Origin: Heterohyrax brucei
Lineage: Eukaryota > Chordata > Mammalia > Hyracoidea > Procaviidae
Direction of reading: 5' to 3'
Assembly: GCA_028571685.1 (NCBI GenBank)
Contig: CM053154.1
Location: forward strand, 15,470,001-15,534,000
DNA: 64,000 bases
The notes beneath the pieces were generated by a model, which had not been told where the DNA came from, did no database searches, and saw only the letters and a program-made list of their open reading frames with translations. Position 1 is the stretch's first letter, and the number at the start of each line of letters is the position of its first letter. The position numbers were made by a program, and so were the translations under genes. This document shows positions 52,807-63,490 of this stretch, piece after piece.

Positions 52807-54615
52807 TACTGGTTAAGAGACATGCCAGAAGTCACCTAGTCCTGCTTTGCCTGGTTCTTGTGTCTAAGCCTTGTATGTTGACTGAGTATTCATATCTAAA
52901 ATATGACTCTCTCACTGACTTACATGATTAAAATAGAGATACAGTCCTGCAGAATAAGACCTTGCAACAAACTACAATCACGCTGGAGAAGGCAACTGGG
53001 GTTCTTTTAAAATCTTCCTTCCCTCCACCCCCTCCCCCCCCATTTCAGTGTGTCTGTGTGTGGCAGGGGAGGAACCACTTTCTAATGAAATATTAGCAAG
53101 GAGCCTGGAAAGAAGACGCAAAACATAACACAGGTGCCAAAAATACAGCCATCGTGGTGGTGAGATCACCTGCTTCTCCTGTGACTCACTGAGGAGTCGT
53201 CAGGGTTTCTGTGCTTTCTTTCTTTGAAATCTGTGCCCCAAGATAGCAGCCCCCATTCCCACCCCAACAAAGCTCCTCCCTCCTCATCCGACTCTCCAGG
53301 GCTGGGCTCTCGCTACTGGTCTCTCCCTCAGAAAGAATCTGTGAAGCTGCTTCCGTGTGTGAATGTACTAATTCATGATGCACCACCCCCCCCATCCCGC
53401 TGTGGGCCCAGAGCGGGCTAGGGCCATATGGTTGTAGCTGCTCCGGGCGTGTTCCCAAATACAGCAACTGAACACCGGGACTCTGACTTGATAGAAATGG
53501 CTGGATCAAGGATGCAGCTAGTTGGAAGGAAGGGTTGGAGTCAGTGATGGAGCTTAGTGTGAAGCCTGGGGCCTGAGCAGAGCATCCCTTGTCCTATCGG
53601 GCAGTGAGGTTTCTTGTCTCAGCATTGACAGTAGACTACTTCAGTGCAAGGACATTTGGGCTGTTGAGTATCGGAGGCAGAAGCAGTGGCCAAAGAGAGT
53701 GGCTCCTGGGGCCCGGAGGAGGCTGAGAGAGGGGTCGGGGCATCTGAGAGGTCCTTCCAGGCTAGCTAGCCCCTGAGCTTAACACTTTGGGAGGCAATGT
53801 GGTAGATATCAGGGGACAAGCTCCAGTCCTGGGTTAGAGTCTCAATTCTGCTGGGTTCTGCATACGAGACCTGGAAACCCGTCTGAGCTTGTGCTTCTTG
53901 TCTACGACATGGGGCTGAGAAATGAAAGCTACTTTCAGGGTCATTGGGGAAGTTTTGTGGGGCAGTGAGTTTGTCCTAGGGATTCAGGAGCCAGGATGGT
54001 TGTTGGGAGGGGATGAAGGCTGAGGGGGCTTATGCAGGATACGGGAGCTTGTAGTACAACTTGGGCAGGACCAGCTCTGTGGCACCGGGAGCAGTCGATT
54101 CTGGTGTCTTCAGAAGCAACCAGCATGTGTGCTGCTAATGTCTTGGCTTCAGAGAGGTAGAGTTTCAGTTGGGAGACACCTGGATGGCCTCTGGGTCTAT
54201 GGATAGTCGCTGGGCCTGGCCACACAGAGAAGCGTACATCTCTCCATCTGTGCCTGTTTGTAGGGCAGACATGAGGATCAACCCCTCTTCTCTGAAGGAG
54301 AACAGGGACTTTTTTTGCCTGCAGACAGGGGCATGAGGCAGACCCAGGGGATGGCAGATGGCTTCCCAGATGTCAGAGAATGAAGTGCAGCTGGTGCCAG
54401 GGGTTGTGTGGGGGGCAGAGGGTGGGGAGAAAGGGGAAGGGGCTAACAGAGATGTCTGAGTGATTGACGAGTCGGATCTGTTATGCGGGTCCAGAGAGAG
54501 CCGTGGAAGAATGCTTGAGGCTGGGAGTGCGGGGGTAAAGTTGGTGGTTGCCATGGTGATGCAGGGTGGCAGCCTGGAGGCTGAGATGAGCTGGGAGGGC
54601 ACCAGGTCCTCTGGG
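52807..54615. other. intronic non-coding stretch
   Basis: About 1.8 kb with C-rich runs at 53025-53042 and 53384-53392. The antisense 211-codon frame at 54165-54800 has no recognisable domain. A weak MIR may lie at 53815-53935. Confidence 0.45.
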
Positions 54616-54745
54616 AAGCTGTGCCTTTGCGCATGCTGTTCCCTCTGCCTGGTATTCCTCCCCATCTTACTCACTCGGAGGACTTGCCCTTCAGCATGCC
54701 AGGCAAGCTTCCCCTCGGGGAGCCTCTCCTTAGGGGCTATCGGTC
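54616..54745 (+). mobile_element. L2 3' fragment, sense
   Basis: 'gctgttccctctgcctggta', 'cttactcactcggaggactt' and 'ccaggcaagcttcccctcgg' resemble the sense L2 3' end. Confidence 0.55.
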
Positions 54746-54799
54746 TGCCTAATCCTGCTGTGGCACTTACAAAGGTGTCCAAGAAAGAGCTTGTGTGCA

Positions 54800-54970
54800 A
54801 AATAGAGTGGAAAAATATGGTGAAATATACATGTAATGTAAAACTTGCAATTTTTTAAGCGTGCAGTTCAGTGACATTCATTGCATCCCCATTTCTGTGT
54901 GTCCTCCACCACTGTCTACTTCCACAGCAGACACTCTGTTCTCATAAAGGAAAACTCCCCATCCCCTCTC
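54800..54970 (-). mobile_element. L1M 3' UTR fragment, antisense
   Basis: 'ggtgaaatatacatgtaatg', 'gcgtgcagttcagtgacatt' and 'ctccaccactgtctacttcc' are standard antisense L1M 3' UTR landmarks. Cut by the SINE that follows. Confidence 0.75.
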
Positions 54971-55128
54971 CCAAAGCCAAAGCCATCCAGTCGATTCGGA
55001 CTCACAGCAGACCCTCTAGGATGGAGTAGAACTGTCTCATACAATTTCCAAGGAGCCCCTGATGGAGTCCAACTGCTCAGGTTTTAGTTGACAGCCAAGC
55101 TCTTAACCACTGTGCCACCTGGGCCCTG
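54971..55128 (-). mobile_element. AfroSINE at an L1M boundary, antisense
   Basis: 'ccaaagccaaagccatccag', 'gattcggactcacagcagac', 'atttccaaggagcccctgat', 'agctcttaaccactgtgcca'. Confidence 0.92.
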
Positions 55129-56429
55129 GTAATTTCTTAAAATAGAATTTTAATTACCATATTTAAATTCTGACTCCTCTGTGTTTTCTGGCCTGAGAAG
55201 ACATGATGGAATTTTCATGAATTAAGTAGACACGGGGTGCATGTCCACAGCAGGGCAGACAAGAGCAAAGGCAGCCTGATGGTGACAGAGCAGAGATGGG
55301 GGACGGACACAGGGTTATGGGATTGTTTCCCGTGAGCTCCCTTCCTCCTACTGATTACCTCTCAGGTAATGCAGAAGTGGTAGTGTTCAGCTGTCTCTTT
55401 CCCTCTGCATGTTGACCTATGGGACCGTTCTTGCTTGCTAACCTAGAATGCCCTCAGAGTTGTGTCCACACTGCTCAGGGCCTGCCCAGACTAGGCCCAA
55501 GATCTATGGAGGGAAAGAGAGGCAGAGAGGCAGGGAGGCGGAGTGGGGAGAGGGAACCTCTGTGGGTGTCCCTGTGACCGGCTCCCACTCTTCCAAATCC
55601 GTGGCATTCCTGTGGACATCTGTCCGAGGTCACTGCCCTGGGCGTAGTCATTCCAGACTCTGTGGGTGTGCGAGGGGCCAGGCCAGAGCAGCCAGCTCTG
55701 TGGAGGAGATGGCTGGGATTAATTGAGTTCCAGACAGAGCAGTTAAAGATAACAGTGCAATCAGAGGATTTGTCCTTGCATACGGTTAGGTTTCATGTTC
55801 CCTGGTGGGGACACGCCTGCGGGAAGCTGGAACAGGCCTGTGGGGGGCAGTGATGAAAACCTAGAGACAGACCACCCTGGGCTTAGCCCCAAGGCCTTCT
55901 CCCTGAGCCCAGGCTTGGGCAGTGTTCATCCCCACAGGGACGGGAGGGTGCAGAGTCCCACGCCCTGGACCTTCACCTTTGCCTCTCAAGCACTGCAGGG
56001 GCTGGGGTGTTCAGGCTGGGACAAGGGGGCCTGGGAGGCCATGTGTCTAGAAGCCAGCTGATGCCTCAGTGACCTGCGTGCACCAGGGGCACGGGCCCCA
56101 TGAGTCTGAATGTTTTGGCAGCTGGGGCTCCCTGTGTGGGGCCCCTAAGCATAGTAAGGACAACATTTCCAGGCTTCAAGTAAGTATGAAGCTTGAAGTC
56201 CCCACCTCAGCTGAGGGAAGGATTGGGAGGGATTCACACTGGCAGTGCAGGGTGGGGGAGGCTAGGGATTGGAAGGGGCTTGTTATTCATTCCATTTTGC
56301 TACTGCAGTTATTCAGATCAAGTTTTTGTTGTCATTTTTACTGAATTTGATTTGTTTTAAATCTACATTCAAGGGCATCTCAAAATGTGATGGTCACTGT
56401 TTGCCTTACCTGAACACTATCTGGATTGG
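55129..56429. other. intronic non-coding stretch
   Basis: No transposon or exon named. Overlapping frames to 92 codons at 55448-56344 lack domains. I specifically checked for an HSPA12A exon 2 reading and saw none. Confidence 0.5.
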
Positions 56430-57340
56430 TATTTTAGTCAACTAGAGCTGCTGTAACAGAGATACCACAAGTGGATGGCTTTCAAAAGAGAAATTTTATT
56501 TTGTCACATTTCGGTAGGCTAAAAGTCCAAATTCAGGATGTCAGCTCCAGGGGTAGGCTTTCTCTGCTGGCACTGGAGGAAGGTGCTTGTCAGCAGTGTT
56601 CTCCTGGACTGGAAGCCTCTGAGGCTCAGGGACCCCAGTCCTTCCTAAAGGATGCGCTCAGCTCCCATTGCTAGTTCTTGGTGGTAGGAAGTCCCCTAAT
56701 CTCTCTGCTAGCTTCTTTCCTTTCTGTCTCAGGAGGCTGCCTCAAGGCTCAAAACCATCTTGTAGACTGAGTCCTGCTCCACCAACAGAACTGCTGCCCA
56801 TCCACCCTCATTAACATCACGGGGGCAGGCTTTACAACGTGGAGGACATCACCCAAGAGCAGGAACCATGGTCTAGCTAGAATTGCTATATGTTTTGAGG
56901 GAACACAATTCAGTGCATGCCATTCCACCTTTAGTTCTCTAAAAAAATCACATCCTTGCAACATGTAAAATGTATTCGCCTCATTACAGTAAAAGCCTCA
57001 AGTCTAAGTCCCAAATCTGGAAATTTCTCTTCAGCGGTGAAACCTAGAACACAAGTTATCTGCTTCCAAAATACAACAGCACAACAGGCAGGCACAAGTT
57101 AGACATTTCCATTACAAATAGGAGAAAGAAGGCAAAACGGGCAACACGCAAGTCAGCAAAACAGATTACAGTAGCCCTCAGAGCTTTGAAATAATCTTCC
57201 ATTTTCTGAGACATTTTACACAATGGTCCTTTCCAAACTCTAGGTTTCATCAGTCACTGTCTCCAGATTATGAGTGGAAGCCTCAGCTCTGTGCCTTCCA
57301 GTCCCAATGGGACCACAACTCTAATCCCCTTGGCTTTAAA
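56430..57340 (-). mobile_element. MaLR LTR plus internal sequence, antisense fossil
   Basis: The LTR (56430-56920) has 'taacagagataccacaagtg', 'ggatgtcagctccaggggta', 'ggctttacaacgtggaggac' and 'gagggaacacaattcagtgc'. It runs directly into MaLR-type internal sequence (56921-57340): 'cattacagtaaaagcctcaa', 'aaataggagaaagaaggcaa' and 'cagtagccctcagagctttg'. Non-coding, degraded, one LTR only. It supports MaLR membership for the whole LTR family in this window. Confidence 0.72.
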
Positions 57341-57581
57341 GTCTAAAAAGGGGGGAAGGGGACTGTGTGTAAAAGTGGACCCTTAAGTGGACCATGTGAC
57401 CCTCTGGGTGATGCTTTGGATGACACCCCATTGCTCTGTGGGGAAGCCTGGGAGAGGGGCTAGTCCCTGGGAAGTTACTTTAGGGCCTTTGTCCCTTGGG
57501 GAAAGATTAATCAGATCTCCTCGAGGGGACAATGATCATTCTGTTTTCTTTCTTTCTTTTTCTAAATTCCCCTTTTTGCTC

Positions 57582-57764
57582 TGGAGAACTGGTGGTGCAG
57601 TGGTTGAAGCAATCAACTACTAACCAAATGTTAGTTGGAAATCATCAGTGGCTCTGTGGGAGAAAGATGTAACAGTCTGCCTTCATAGAGATTTATAGCC
57701 TTGGAAACCCTATAGGGTCATCTGAGTCAGATTTTACTCAATGGCAGTGGGCTTGGTTTTGTTT
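57582..57764 (+). mobile_element. AfroSINE
   Basis: 'gagaactggtggtgcagtgg', 'tgtgggagaaagatgtaaca', 'tagagatttatagccttgga', tail 'gtcagattttactcaatggc'. Confidence 0.92.
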
Positions 57765-57884
57765 ACTGCTCTGAAAGTTAGCTATTAAACATCAGCTTCT
57801 TTCATAAGTCTTGAAATTGCGCCATGCATACTTCTCTTACCAAAATCTAAAGTTAATTAGTATCTTAACCCGGGTTATTCATTA

Positions 57885-59130
57885 TTTCTTTTTTAAAAAC
57901 TTGCTATTTAGAAGTAATGGTAGAGTCTTGTGGAGTTGAAAAATAGTACAGAGACATCCCAGGTACCGTTGGAACCATTTCACCCAATGGAGACATTTTA
58001 TAGTTACGGTACAATATCCAAACCAGCAAGTGGATGTTGGTACACATGTGCAGATTTCTGTGTCATTTAATTACACATGTAGATTTGTAGAGTGACCATA
58101 ACAACCAAGACACAGAACTATTCCATCATTCCGTTGGATCAGTCTCCCTTGTGCTCCTCCTGTGTAGTCAGACCTTCTCCCGTCTGTCTCTCACCTGGCA
58201 ACCACTAATCTGTTCTCTATTCTCCTAATGTTATCAGTTTGAGAATGTTATACAAATGTAATCAGATAGCACACACCCATTTGAGATTGCCATTTTCCTT
58301 TTTCCACTCAGCATGATATCCTTGAGATCCATACAAGTTGCCGTGTGTATCAATTGTTTATTTCTTTTTGTTGCTGAGGAGTAGTCTGTTGATGTGTGGC
58401 CTTTTGATTAACCACTGACCTATTGAAGGGCATTTCGGCTGTTTCCAGCTGTTGCCTATTAAGAGTAAAACTGCTGTGAACATCTGTATACAGGTTTTTA
58501 AGTGGACATATGTTTTCATTTCTCTGGGGTAAATGCCCAGGACTGAGATTGTTGGGTTATATGATAATTGTATGTTTAGTTTTTAAAGAAAGTGGCAAAC
58601 TATTTTACAATGTGACTGTACTAATTTGCATTCCCACCAGCAATTATGAGGGATCTGGTTTCTCCACATCCTTGCCAGCATTCAGTGTTCTTAGTCTTTT
58701 GTTTTTTAGCCATTTTAATATGTGTGTAGTGATATCTCATTGTAGTTTTAGTTAGTATTTCCCTATTGGCCAGTTATTCACTGTTTATATATTTTTTAAA
58801 CAAAATGTTTCTTCATGTCTGTTACCAATTTGCCATCTGGAATTGTTCCCCCCTCCAATGTTGAGTTTTGAGAGTTCTTTATACATTCTAGGTGCTGATC
58901 TGTTGTTAGATAATGTGGTTCACAACTACTTTCTCCAGGTGTGTCTAATCTGCTGTTTAACTTATTCATCGAAGTTTCACTTTTCAAAAAGCAGAAAACC
59001 AAACCCAGTGCCATCCAGTCGATGCTGACTCATTTCAGTGGTTATTTATTTCTAAAAGTTCAGTTTGATTATGTTTCTCATCTGCTAGATCTTTCTTGTG
59101 GCTTGTTATTTTTTGGTCCTTTTAAAATAT
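57885..59130 (-). mobile_element. L1M 3' UTR, antisense, long copy with a SINE-tail insert
   Basis: 'ctggcaaccactaatctgtt', 'gtggacatatgttttcattt', 'ctaatttgcattcccaccag', 'ctccacatccttgccagcat' and 'gttctttatacattctaggt' are in order. About 1.2 kb of eutherian-age L1, no coding capacity. Right end uncertain. Confidence 0.8.
58993..59033 (-). mobile_element. very short AfroSINE tail insert
   Basis: 'aaaaccaaacccagtgccat' and 'ccagtcgatgctgactcat', only the terminal ~40 bases of an antisense SINE, inside the L1M. Confidence 0.8.
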
Positions 59131-59640
59131 CTTTTGTTTCTTTAGACATTTCATACACACTTATTGATATTCTGTATCGGATAACTACAGCTTCTGAAGT
59201 CCTGGTGCAAGTATGTAATCTATTGTTGGCTGTTTCTTCCGAGCCCTCACTCATGATGGCTTATTTCCTAGTGCGCTTAATTATCTATGATTTCTACGTA
59301 TTTGTTTGATCATATTCTGTTGGACTCCCAAGAACTGGAGATGGTGTTCTACAGAGGGGTTTTCCTTTGCTCTTCTGCCCAGAGTGACGACTGAAATAGG
59401 ATTTAGCAACGTTTGAAGTTTCCTGGTTAATGAGCAACTCAGATTCAGGCCTCCAGTTTTGCTGCTGGTCTGAGGCGTAATCTCCTGAGAAGGCGATTTC
59501 TATCATTTGCTTTCTATTCCCTTCCCCAATTTCTGCTAAGTTTCAAAAGAATCGTGTATGTGGGATTTGCTTACTTCCTGCAAGCCTACTGATAATGCAT
59601 TCAAAAGCTGATTTGCTTTACTTAATTTCCTTTTTCAAAG
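59131..59640. other. intronic AT-rich stretch, probably further decayed L1
   Basis: T-rich text such as 'gtaatctattgttggctgtt' looks L1-derived but lacks the landmarks to prove it. Confidence 0.35.
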
Positions 59641-59654
59641 ACACTAAATGTTTT

Positions 59655-59936
59655 GTGAGATGAAGTCTCGCTCACTGTCCTTGCTTCTAAGGGGGCATTC
59701 TGGCTGTGCTTCTTCCAAGACAAATTTGTTCATCTTCTGACTGATCTCTGGAGAAGGGCATCATGCTGGGTAAAGCAGAGGTCCAAACCCCCAACAGATG
59801 GATGGAGACCATGGCTACAAAATGGGCTGAAACAGCAAGAGTTGTGAGGCTGGCATAGGACTGGGCAACGTTTTGCTCAGTTTGTATATATAAGGTCCCT
59901 ATGAGTTAGAACTGAATTGCCAGCACCTAGCAACAA
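59655..59936 (+). mobile_element. RTE 3' end with inverted 5' segment
   Basis: 59736-59936 is the sense RTE 3' end ('ctggagaagggcatcatgct', 'ggatggagaccatggctaca', 'agcacctagcaacaac'). 59655-59735 is the adjacent upstream RTE segment in the opposite orientation ('ccttgcttctaagggggcat', 'ttcttccaagacaaatttgt'). This is the arrangement left by twin priming. Confidence 0.82.
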
Positions 59937-60059
59937 CTTCACAACAGATGTTTATTTACTCGGCGAAGGCCCAGCTGAGGACCGTGGCTACTGGACTATT
60001 GGAATCAGAGCCCTCATGCAGTTTTCTTTAAGATGCATTCTTTGGGCCCCATTCATCCC

Positions 60060-60950
60060 AAGGTCTGTGTAAGCCACAGCAGGGGGCGCAGAAATGAACA
60101 GCAGGAGCAAGTATCTGCCTGCCAGAAGCTTACAGTCTGGTGGTAGTGGGAGGAGTTAAAAAGCCAAAACTAAGGCCACTGTCATCTAGCTGTTTCTGAT
60201 TCTTAGCGACCCTATAGGCCAGAGAAATGCCCTATAGCATTTCTTAGGCTATACATCTTTACTGAAACAGACTGCTGCATCTGTCTCCTGCAAGAGTGGC
60301 TGGTAGGGTCAAACAGCTGACCTTTCAGTTAGCATCAATTGCTTAACCACTGCACCACCAGGGTTCCTTGGAGGAAGGGTAAGTGGTACATAATAGAGTA
60401 ATAGAGAGACTGGAGCTGTGGGGTGAGACATGGCAAAGACCGAGAAAGCTGTAGAGAGATGCTATGGAACATTCAAAGGTGCGGACAGTGATATTCACAG
60501 AATGAAAGAGATAAGAAAAGGCTTTGTGAGCAAGGGACATTTAGGATAGGCTGTGAGAGCAGTAAGCAGTGGTGGCATGGGAGCCACAAGGGAAGAACCA
60601 CATGATGAAGGTGAAGAAGAAGCAATAAGGTGTTTCCACAAGAGTGAGCAGTGCCCAGCCTGGCTTCCTGGAGCTGCTGTGGCCAGGAGCATGGTGGTGG
60701 GTGGTGAAGCTGGAGGCATCTTCTGGAGGGTTTGGGTTGGGATGAGGTTTTGTTCTGCTCAATAAATATTCACTGACTGTTGGGTAAGGTGGTGCCATGG
60801 AAGGTTTCTGAGCTGGGGCATGTCATGGTGAGAGCTGAGCTCTGAAGTTAGCAGTGAACGGGGTAGCCAGTGGAAGAGATACAAAGGGGTGGAAGAACCA
60901 AGGAGTCAGCCACTCCTTGGGAAGCTATTGGGTGGTTGGATAGGAGGAGA
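60060..60950 (-). mobile_element. L2-like sequence, antisense, split by an AfroSINE
   Basis: 'gccagaagcttacagtctgg' before the SINE, then 'ggtaagtggtacataataga', 'ggctttgtgagcaagggaca' and 'ggctgtgagagcagtaagca' after it, fit a decayed antisense L2. Confidence 0.45.
60160..60366 (-). mobile_element. AfroSINE with full middle block, antisense
   Basis: 'gattcttagcgaccctatag', 'ctgctgcatctgtctcctgc', 'cagctgacctttcagttagc', 'cactgcaccaccagggttcc'. Confidence 0.9.
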
Positions 60951-61254
60951 CAGGGCCTGGTGGGAGTGGGAGAGTGGTGGGGAGAGGCAGAGCAAAGAGG
61001 AGGGGGCACCATTGCTGGCTTTGTGCCCATCTAGGGCCCAGAGTCCAGGAGACCGAAGCTTGGGGTGATATTAATCCCCACGGGGTCCCCACGGTGGAGT
61101 GGGGCTGGTGGAAGAGGATGGAGATTCTGTTTGGAAATGTTGAGTCTGAGAGGCTAATGGAGTACACAAGTGTGGCTGTGCCATGAAGAGAGAGGGAGGC
61201 TCAGGAAGGGGTGGGAACAGCATCAGGGACCGGGTGGAGGGAACCCTGAGTATG

Positions 61255-61422
61255 GTGCCGTGGAAGGACCTGGTGCATTTGAGTCAAACACGCCTGGATT
61301 ACCATCCACAAGATATCATGCTGGAAACTGTGTCCTTTGGTTGGAAAGGTGAAATGGCGGGTGTCAGCAGCACCTGGCCTGGGCCTGGGATGTAGTAGAC
61401 ACTCAGTAAATGCAGTGGTTCA
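61255..61422 (+). mobile_element. MIR fragment
   Basis: 'gagtcaaacacgcctggatt' and the 3' end 'gtagtagacactcagtaaat' frame a decayed MIR. Confidence 0.55.
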
Positions 61423-61483
61423 CACTTTGACTTAAGCTAATCAGCTGGGTTGAGTTGTTAAGGAAAGTAACAGACTTAAAGAC

Positions 61484-61690
61484 CAACTCAAACTAGTCGC
61501 TTTTGAGTCCGTTCTCATTCCCGGCCAACTCCTTGTGTGTCAGAGTAGAACTGTGCCCGGGGGCACAATGGCTAATACTGCAGAAGTAGACCCCCCAGGC
61601 TTTTGTAAATCTGTGCTCTGGGGGGACTTGAACTACCAACCTTTTGGTTAGCCAGCCGAGCCTGCTAATTTTTGTGTCAACCAGGGACTC
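61484..61690 (-). mobile_element. AfroSINE, second subtype, antisense
   Basis: 'gtcagagtagaactgtgccc', 'gaactaccaaccttttggtt', 'agccagccgagcctgctaat', 'tcaaccagggact'. The middle is diverged. Confidence 0.85.
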
Positions 61691-62085
61691 AAAATTAACA
61701 GCAAAATGTTGAAAATCCACCGCCGAAGATTTCATGTTAAAAAGTAAGGAGTATTTAGGGATTTTCAGCTTAAAACAAAAAAAACACTGGAAAGGACTTT
61801 TCTCTGCTTCCTGAAAACCTGGAGGTCTTTGTGCCCCATGCCAGGAACACACTGCTCGCTGGTGCTGCGGCTGCCTGTTCTGGGAGTCGTTTAGCATCCT
61901 GACCTCCTGGGCAGCTCCCATGCACCGTCTCCCATCACCCTGAACTCCAGGAGGTGGTCCTAGCTTGTCTTCTCTAAGGAGTTTTTCGATCCTGTTTTGG
62001 CATTTGCCCTTCTCCTTCCTTTGTCCTCTAGAAACAAGTTTTTTGGGTGGGTTCCTGAACACCCCCTGGCACCAGGGCCAGCATC
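61691..62085. other. intronic non-coding stretch
   Basis: An antisense 189-codon frame (61493-62062) begins here and runs into the SINE. Its sequence shows no domain and is treated as chance. Confidence 0.5.
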
Positions 62086-62091
62086 AGATTA

Positions 62092-62332
62092 CCCAGTAAG
62101 CAAAGTAAGTGCGGGTTTCCTTGGGCTTACTTACTAATCTGCAGTGAACAATTTCACTTTTTTTTTTGTGCCACATCAAGGATTCTGCTTCTGGGTATGA
62201 CTGGGATCTATCTCACTCACAACCCCACAGCACCGACCTATAGAATCAAATCGTATTTTCAAGTTTACAATCCCCGAGAGGGACAGATGGCCCAGTAAGC
62301 ACAAGTAAGCCTGTGCTTACCTTGCTTACAGG
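62092..62332. repeat. unclassified element framed by a 40-bp imperfect direct repeat
   Basis: Left copy 62092-62131 begins 'acccagtaagcaaagtaagt'. Right copy 62291-62330 begins 'gcccagtaagcacaagtaag'. Both end in 'ttgggcttac' or 'ccttgcttac'. The core between them has a T run (62158-62167) and no open frame. I cannot assign a family. Confidence 0.4.
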
Positions 62333-62944
62333 ATTGCTGACCCAGGGCACTGGCATATGCAAAGAGCTTCACAGAAGAATGAGTACTTCAAGGCCATGCA
62401 CTTGCCCTCCGGACAAAAACAGACCAAGGACTCCTGCGGAGGCTGTTTATGGTTATAGGTTATTTGGTATTTTCTCTTGCCATGTTTTCCAAAATGCCTG
62501 GAAACTGCTTATCTCTGGGGAAATACCCCCCACCGCCCCAACAGCAAGGCCTCGATCCACAACTCGCCTGTCAACATGCCAGGCCCTTGGGAGTCATCTG
62601 GTTAGTCAGTTCTTTATAGCATCTGGGGGAAAGTGGAATACAGCTGGTAACAGAGCAGACCCCTGTTGGGGTCCACATTCCTGGATTGTCAAAGAGCAGG
62701 GTGTCAGGGGAGAAGCCAGCGCCAGCCCTGTCAGAGAGTCGGCAGTCCCCAGGGAATTGCTGCAGGCTCTGCCAGACAGGGTAGTTGGAGTGTGCTGGAG
62801 GGAGTGGGGGACAGGGAAGGGAGCAGATGTGTGGGCTGGGGGGACAAGGCTGACTGTCCTGTGCTCTAGAGTTTCCTACGAGGCTGTTTCCACAGAGAGT
62901 TTCCAATGCCCTTTGTTGTGAATTGCCAGTGGCAGACCCTCAAG
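62333..62944. other. intronic non-coding stretch with a 202-codon chance frame
   Basis: The + strand frame 62313-62921 has no domain, no splice context and low-complexity codon use. I do not call it a gene. Confidence 0.5.
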
Positions 62945-63132
62945 GGTAGCCACTCACTGATTCTGACTCCTAGTGACCCTGGGGGTGGGAGAGAAGAGCT
63001 GAGCTCCGTAGGGTTTTCTGACTGTAATCTTTGCAGAAGATCACCAGGCCTTGCTTCCACATCACCATTGCATGGGTTCGAACTTCCAAACTTTGGGCTA
63101 GTAGCCAGCCACACAATGTGCCACTCAGGACC
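62945..63132 (-). mobile_element. AfroSINE, second subtype, antisense
   Basis: 'ctgattctgactcctagtga', 'cgtagggttttctgactgta', 'gcagaagatcaccaggcctt', 'gggctagtagccagccacac'. Confidence 0.88.
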
Positions 63133-63204
63133 TTAGGGGAGTCCCAGAGACCTTGGATTTCTGGGTTGGAATGTGGCAGAAGGAGTTCAGGCTTTCAAGA
63201 CAGG

Positions 63205-63345
63205 CACAGCTGTGCAGTTTCTGGAAGATGTTTAACCTCTCTGGGCCTTAGTTTCCTCTGCTGTTAATGGGTTAATAGCTGCCTATTTCTTGTCTCATCG
63301 GGTAGTTTGTCGGGATAAAATGAGACTGTTTAGGGAGCACTTGCT
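63205..63345 (+). mobile_element. MIR fragment
   Basis: 'agatgtttaacctctctggg' and 'ccttagtttcctctgctgtt', then 'gggataaaatgagactgttt'. Confidence 0.65.
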
Positions 63346-63357
63346 GAGACCTCTGCC

Positions 63358-63490
63358 TGCTTCTTATTGTCCTCACTAATCTTGGGGACATGAGAGACGT
63401 TACTATCCCCACTTCATACCTGCAGAACACTGAGCCACAAAGTTTTGTCACTTATTTAAGGTTGCATAGCTGTGGATCAATTTCAGCTAA
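63358..63490 (-). mobile_element. MIR fragment, antisense
   Basis: 'tactatccccacttcatacc' and 'ttaaggttgcatagctgtgg' form an antisense MIR facing the one on its left. Confidence 0.5.

Noticed and set aside
54165-54800. Antisense 211-codon open frame
   Set aside because: No recognisable domain, overlaps an L2-like piece, ordinary composition, and no promoter or splice context. Treated as chance.
61493-62062. Antisense 189-codon open frame
   Set aside because: Its C-terminal part is read out of an AfroSINE. The remainder shows no domain.
62313-62921. + strand 202-codon open frame
   Set aside because: Starts in the unassigned direct-repeat element, has no domain or homology I recognise, and no CpG island or splice signals around it.
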